From Xenophilus sp. AP218F (lineage in GTDB: Bacteria > Pseudomonadota > Gammaproteobacteria > Burkholderiales > Chromobacteriaceae), in contig NJIE01000008.1 in assembly GCA_002213445.1 (NCBI GenBank), positions 248,001 through 312,000 of the forward strand: a stretch of 64,000 nt of DNA, written 5' to 3'. The notes beneath the pieces are model-generated. The model had not been told where the DNA came from and made no database searches. It saw only the letters and a program-made list of their open reading frames with translations. Below are positions 61,890 through 64,000 of this stretch, piece by piece. The translations under genes and the position numbers were made by a program. Position 1 is the first letter of the stretch; every line of letters begins with the position of its first letter.

Positions 61890-62156
61890 TCAGATTTCTT
61901 CAGGCGCGAGGGCGCGTATCGCCAGGGCGTGAACCCGGCTTTGCATCAGGTCGCCCAGCGTTTCGTAGATCAGCCGGTGGCGTTGCACCCGGCCGAGGCC
62001 TTGGAAACGGGAACTGACGATGGTGAGGGTATAGTGCCCGCCACCGCTCTTGGCGCCGGCGTGGCCGGCATGTTGCGCGCTGTCGTCCTGGATGGAAACG
62101 TGTTCCGGTTCCAGCGCCTGCAGCGCGGCAGTCAGAAGCTCTACGGTGCCGCTCAT
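61890..62156 (-). CDS. BolA family protein
   Basis: 88 aa. The BolA fold pattern is visible: HAGHAG then [17 protein letters not shown] (the helix-turn-helix-like core) and [16 protein letters not shown]. BolA proteins partner with monothiol glutaredoxins and affect iron-sulfur and stress control. The start overlaps the yciI stop by 4 bp (ATGA). It is in the middle of the yciB-yciI-bolA-parvulin run. Confidence 0.9.
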   Translation of the reverse strand: MSGTVELLTAALQALEPEHVSIQDDSAQHAGHAGAKSGGGHYTLTIVSSRFQGLGRVQRHRLIYETLGDLMQSRVHALAIRALAPEEI

Positions 62157-62455
62157 GCCGGGAAAACCTTGCGGAAAGGGCGAACGTCCACCTTGGCGTA
62201 GACGCCGGCGGCGCAGTACGGGTCGGCGTCGGCCCAGGCGCGGGCAGCTTCCAGCGACTCGAATTCGGCGACGATCAGGCTGCCGGAAAAGCCGGCGGGG
62301 CCGGGGTCGACGCTGTCTATGGCGGGGAAGGGCCCGGCCAGAACCAGGCGTCCGGCGTCTTGCAGGGCTTTCAGCCGCTCAAGGTGGGCCGGCCGGGAGG
62401 CCAGCCGTTTTTCCAGCGAGTCCGGGTGGTCTTCGCCGCGAATGGCGTACAGCAT
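62153..62455 (-). CDS. YciI family protein
   Basis: 100 aa. It starts [20 protein letters not shown], then [24 protein letters not shown], the conserved YciI pattern with a His and an Asp as likely active residues. GGYGVYAK-type end is seen as [17 protein letters not shown]. The enzymatic role is not settled. Its start overlaps the yciB stop by one base (TAATG), so the three genes are tightly coupled. Confidence 0.9.
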   Translation of the reverse strand: MLYAIRGEDHPDSLEKRLASRPAHLERLKALQDAGRLVLAGPFPAIDSVDPGPAGFSGSLIVAEFESLEAARAWADADPYCAAGVYAKVDVRPFRKVFPA

Positions 62456-62988
62456 TATTTCTTTTCCTCAATGTATTTGGCGAGGAACAGGCTCTGGGCG
62501 ATCACGAACAGCAACATCAGCCCCAGGCCGCCGAACAGCTTGAAGTTGACCCAGATGTCTTCGCTGAAAGTGAAGGCGACGAAGAGGTTGAGCCCGCCCA
62601 TGAAGGCGAAGAAGGCGCACCAGGCCCAGGTGAGCTTGCGCCAGACCTGCGCCGGCAGTTCCAGTTGCTGGCCCATCATCAGCTTGAGTCCGTTCTTGCC
62701 GGACAAGTCGCTGATCAGGAGGCCCGCGCCCATCAGCCAGTACAACACAGTGGGCTTCCACATGATGAAATGCTTGTCGTGCAGCAGCAGGGTGGCGCCG
62801 CCCAGGATCACGATCAGGCCCAGGCTGACCCACTGCATGGTATCGACCTTGCGGTGCCGGTACCAGGCGAGGCCGACCATCACCACGGTGGCGGCGATGG
62901 CCACGCCGGTGGCGACGAACATGTCGCGGGTAAACCAATAGGCGCCGAAGAACAGCAGGACGGGGAATAGGTCGGTGAAAAATTTCAT
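62455..62988 (-). CDS. yciB: Inner-membrane septation protein A (YciB/IspZ family)
   Basis: 177 aa, about five to six membrane spans. [20 protein letters not shown] and [19 protein letters not shown] and [20 protein letters not shown] are family hallmarks. It is an inner-membrane protein involved in septation and envelope integrity. The ATG at 62988 is chosen from the family start; a longer start 48 bp upstream lacks a ribosome site. It heads the operon yciB-yciI-bolA-parvulins. Confidence 0.93.
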   Translation of the reverse strand: MKFFTDLFPVLLFFGAYWFTRDMFVATGVAIAATVVMVGLAWYRHRKVDTMQWVSLGLIVILGGATLLLHDKHFIMWKPTVLYWLMGAGLLISDLSGKNGLKLMMGQQLELPAQVWRKLTWAWCAFFAFMGGLNLFVAFTFSEDIWVNFKLFGGLGLMLLFVIAQSLFLAKYIEEKK

Positions 62989-63088
62989 GCGGGTGATTAT
63001 GGGGGCAGGCCGGCGCTTATTCAAGCCGGGCGGCATGCGGAAATCTCACGCCGCCCGCGGGATGGGCAACAGGCAAACGCGCCTGGGG

Positions 63089-64000
63089 TTACGGGCGCTG
63101 GGCCTGTTTCACCACGCTCATGGCGGTGGCGACCAGGCCGCCGACGTCGGCGACGTTGGCCGGCAGGATGATGGTGTTGTTTTCCTTGGCCAGCTTGCCG
63201 AAGGCGGCGACGTATTGTTCGGCCACCTTGAGGTTGACGGCCTCGATGCCGCCGTCCGACTTGATGGCTGCGGCCACGCGGTTGATGGCGTCGGCGGTGG
63301 CGTCGGCCACCAGGCGCAAGGCCTCGGCTTCGCCCTTGGCCTTGTTGATCGCCGCCTGCTTGTCGCCCTCGGAATTGTTGATGGTGGCCTGCATTTCGCC
63401 CTGCGACTTCTGGATGGCCGCTTCGCGCGCGCCGTTGGCCAGGTTGATCTGCTCCATCTGCACGCCTTCGGACTGGGCGATGCGGGCGCGCTTCTCGCGC
63501 TCGGCGGTGATCTGCGCCTGCATGGCGTGCAGGATGTCCTGCGGCGGCACCAGGTCCTTGATCTCGTAGCGCAGCACCTTCACGCCCCAGTTGACCGCCG
63601 CTTCGTCCAGCGAGGCGACCACGGTGCGGTTGATGTCGTCGCGCTCCTCGAAGGTCTTGTCCAGCTCCAGCTTGCCGATCACCGAACGCAAGGTGGTTTG
63701 CGACAGCTGGGTGATGGCGACGATGTAGTTGCTGGTGCCGTAGGAGGCGAGCTTGGCGTCGGTGACCTGGAAGTAGAGGATGCCGTCCACCTTGAGCTGG
63801 GTGTTGTCGCGGGTGATGCAGATCTGGCTGGGCACGTCCAGCGGGATTTCCTTCAGGCTGTGCTTGTAGGCGATGCGGTCGATGAAGGGCACGATGATGT
63901 TGAGGCCGGGCAGCAAGGTGGCGTGATAGCGACCCAGCCGTTCCAGGATGTAAGCGTGCTGTTGCGGGACGATGGTCAGCGATTTGAAGATGAAGACAAC
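63089..64000 (-). CDS. SPFH/band-7 membrane protein (paraslipin/QmcA-like), 5' part cut off
   Basis: The frame is open to the right edge, so the start is missing; 303 codons are visible. It begins VVFIFKSLTIVPQQHAYILE, a band-7 opening close to the membrane anchor, then RLGRYHATLLPGLNIIVPFIDR and DNTQLKVDGILYFQVTD. The C-terminal half is a coiled coil (EREKRARIAQSEGVQMEQ and EGDKQAAINKAKGEAEALRL). SPFH proteins form oligomers at the membrane and are linked with protease control or membrane microdomains. A membrane-protease partner (NfeD-like) would be expected just outside the window. Confidence 0.9.
   Translation of the reverse strand, partial: VVFIFKSLTIVPQQHAYILERLGRYHATLLPGLNIIVPFIDRIAYKHSLKEIPLDVPSQICITRDNTQLKVDGILYFQVTDAKLASYGTSNYIVAITQLSQTTLRSVIGKLELDKTFEERDDINRTVVASLDEAAVNWGVKVLRYEIKDLVPPQDILHAMQAQITAEREKRARIAQSEGVQMEQINLANGAREAAIQKSQGEMQATINNSEGDKQAAINKAKGEAEALRLVADATADAINRVAAAIKSDGGIEAVNLKVAEQYVAAFGKLAKENNTIILPANVADVGGLVATAMSVVKQAQRP

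Overview
The window is GC-rich, densely coding DNA from a bacterial chromosome. Protein style and gene context point to a betaproteobacterium of the Neisseriales/Chromobacteriaceae type, Chromobacterium or a close relative. Support includes a YhdP-nitrilase-TldD run, a septation protein-YciI-BolA-parvulin run and an Escherichia-like type II cellulose locus. That placement is inference from protein appearance, not from a marker search. No tRNA, rRNA, CRISPR array, intact insertion sequence or prophage was seen.

Layout. 1-10.7 kb is housekeeping: the 3' end of bluB, a PIN-PhoH ATPase, a Bcp-type peroxiredoxin, an Smr protein, thioredoxin reductase, a YjfB-type motility protein, a Q/A/P-rich unknown, a TetR regulator overlapping waaF, a small zinc-binding protein, ilvE and glnE. 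10.8-18.1 kb holds yhdP, a nitrilase-family amidase, tldD and an HPP-CBS membrane protein. 18.2-28.8 kb holds a long-form aminopeptidase P, a short-chain dehydrogenase and a peptide ABC transporter with two tandem paralogous binding proteins, two permeases and a fused double ATPase. 28.8-31.2 kb holds a GST and a LysR regulator divergent from a PACE + SMR efflux pair.

31.7-46.4 kb is a complete type II cellulose locus: bcsR-Q-A-B-Z-C plus an unnamed exported protein on the plus strand, converging on bcsE-F-G on the minus strand. The two arms meet at one perfect 28-bp palindromic terminator. Together they encode synthesis (A/B), export (C), glucanase trimming (Z), localisation (R/Q), c-di-GMP sensing (PilZ in A, RxGD in E) and phosphoethanolamine modification (G/F).

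46.6-54.8 kb is the accessory part. valS is followed by an AT-rich DUF262-DUF1524 (GmrSD-like) gene that starts inside the U-tract of the valS terminator. Next come REP-like palindromes and a decayed REP-associated tyrosine transposase, then a protein made of three fused RidA domains, then a small exported unknown.

55-64 kb holds an exported unknown, an RlmN-like radical SAM methyltransferase, an MscS channel with a cyclic-nucleotide-binding domain (preceded by a possible structured RNA), three parvulin isomerases, bolA, yciI, yciB and a truncated SPFH protein.

The most unusual items are the single-chain triple RidA protein with unequal active sites, the DUF262-DUF1524 gene whose ribosome site lies in a terminator arm, the RAYT/REP remnant with a lost catalytic tyrosine, the candidate structured RNA ahead of the MscS-CNB gene, and a perfect 42-bp palindrome at 54964-55005.
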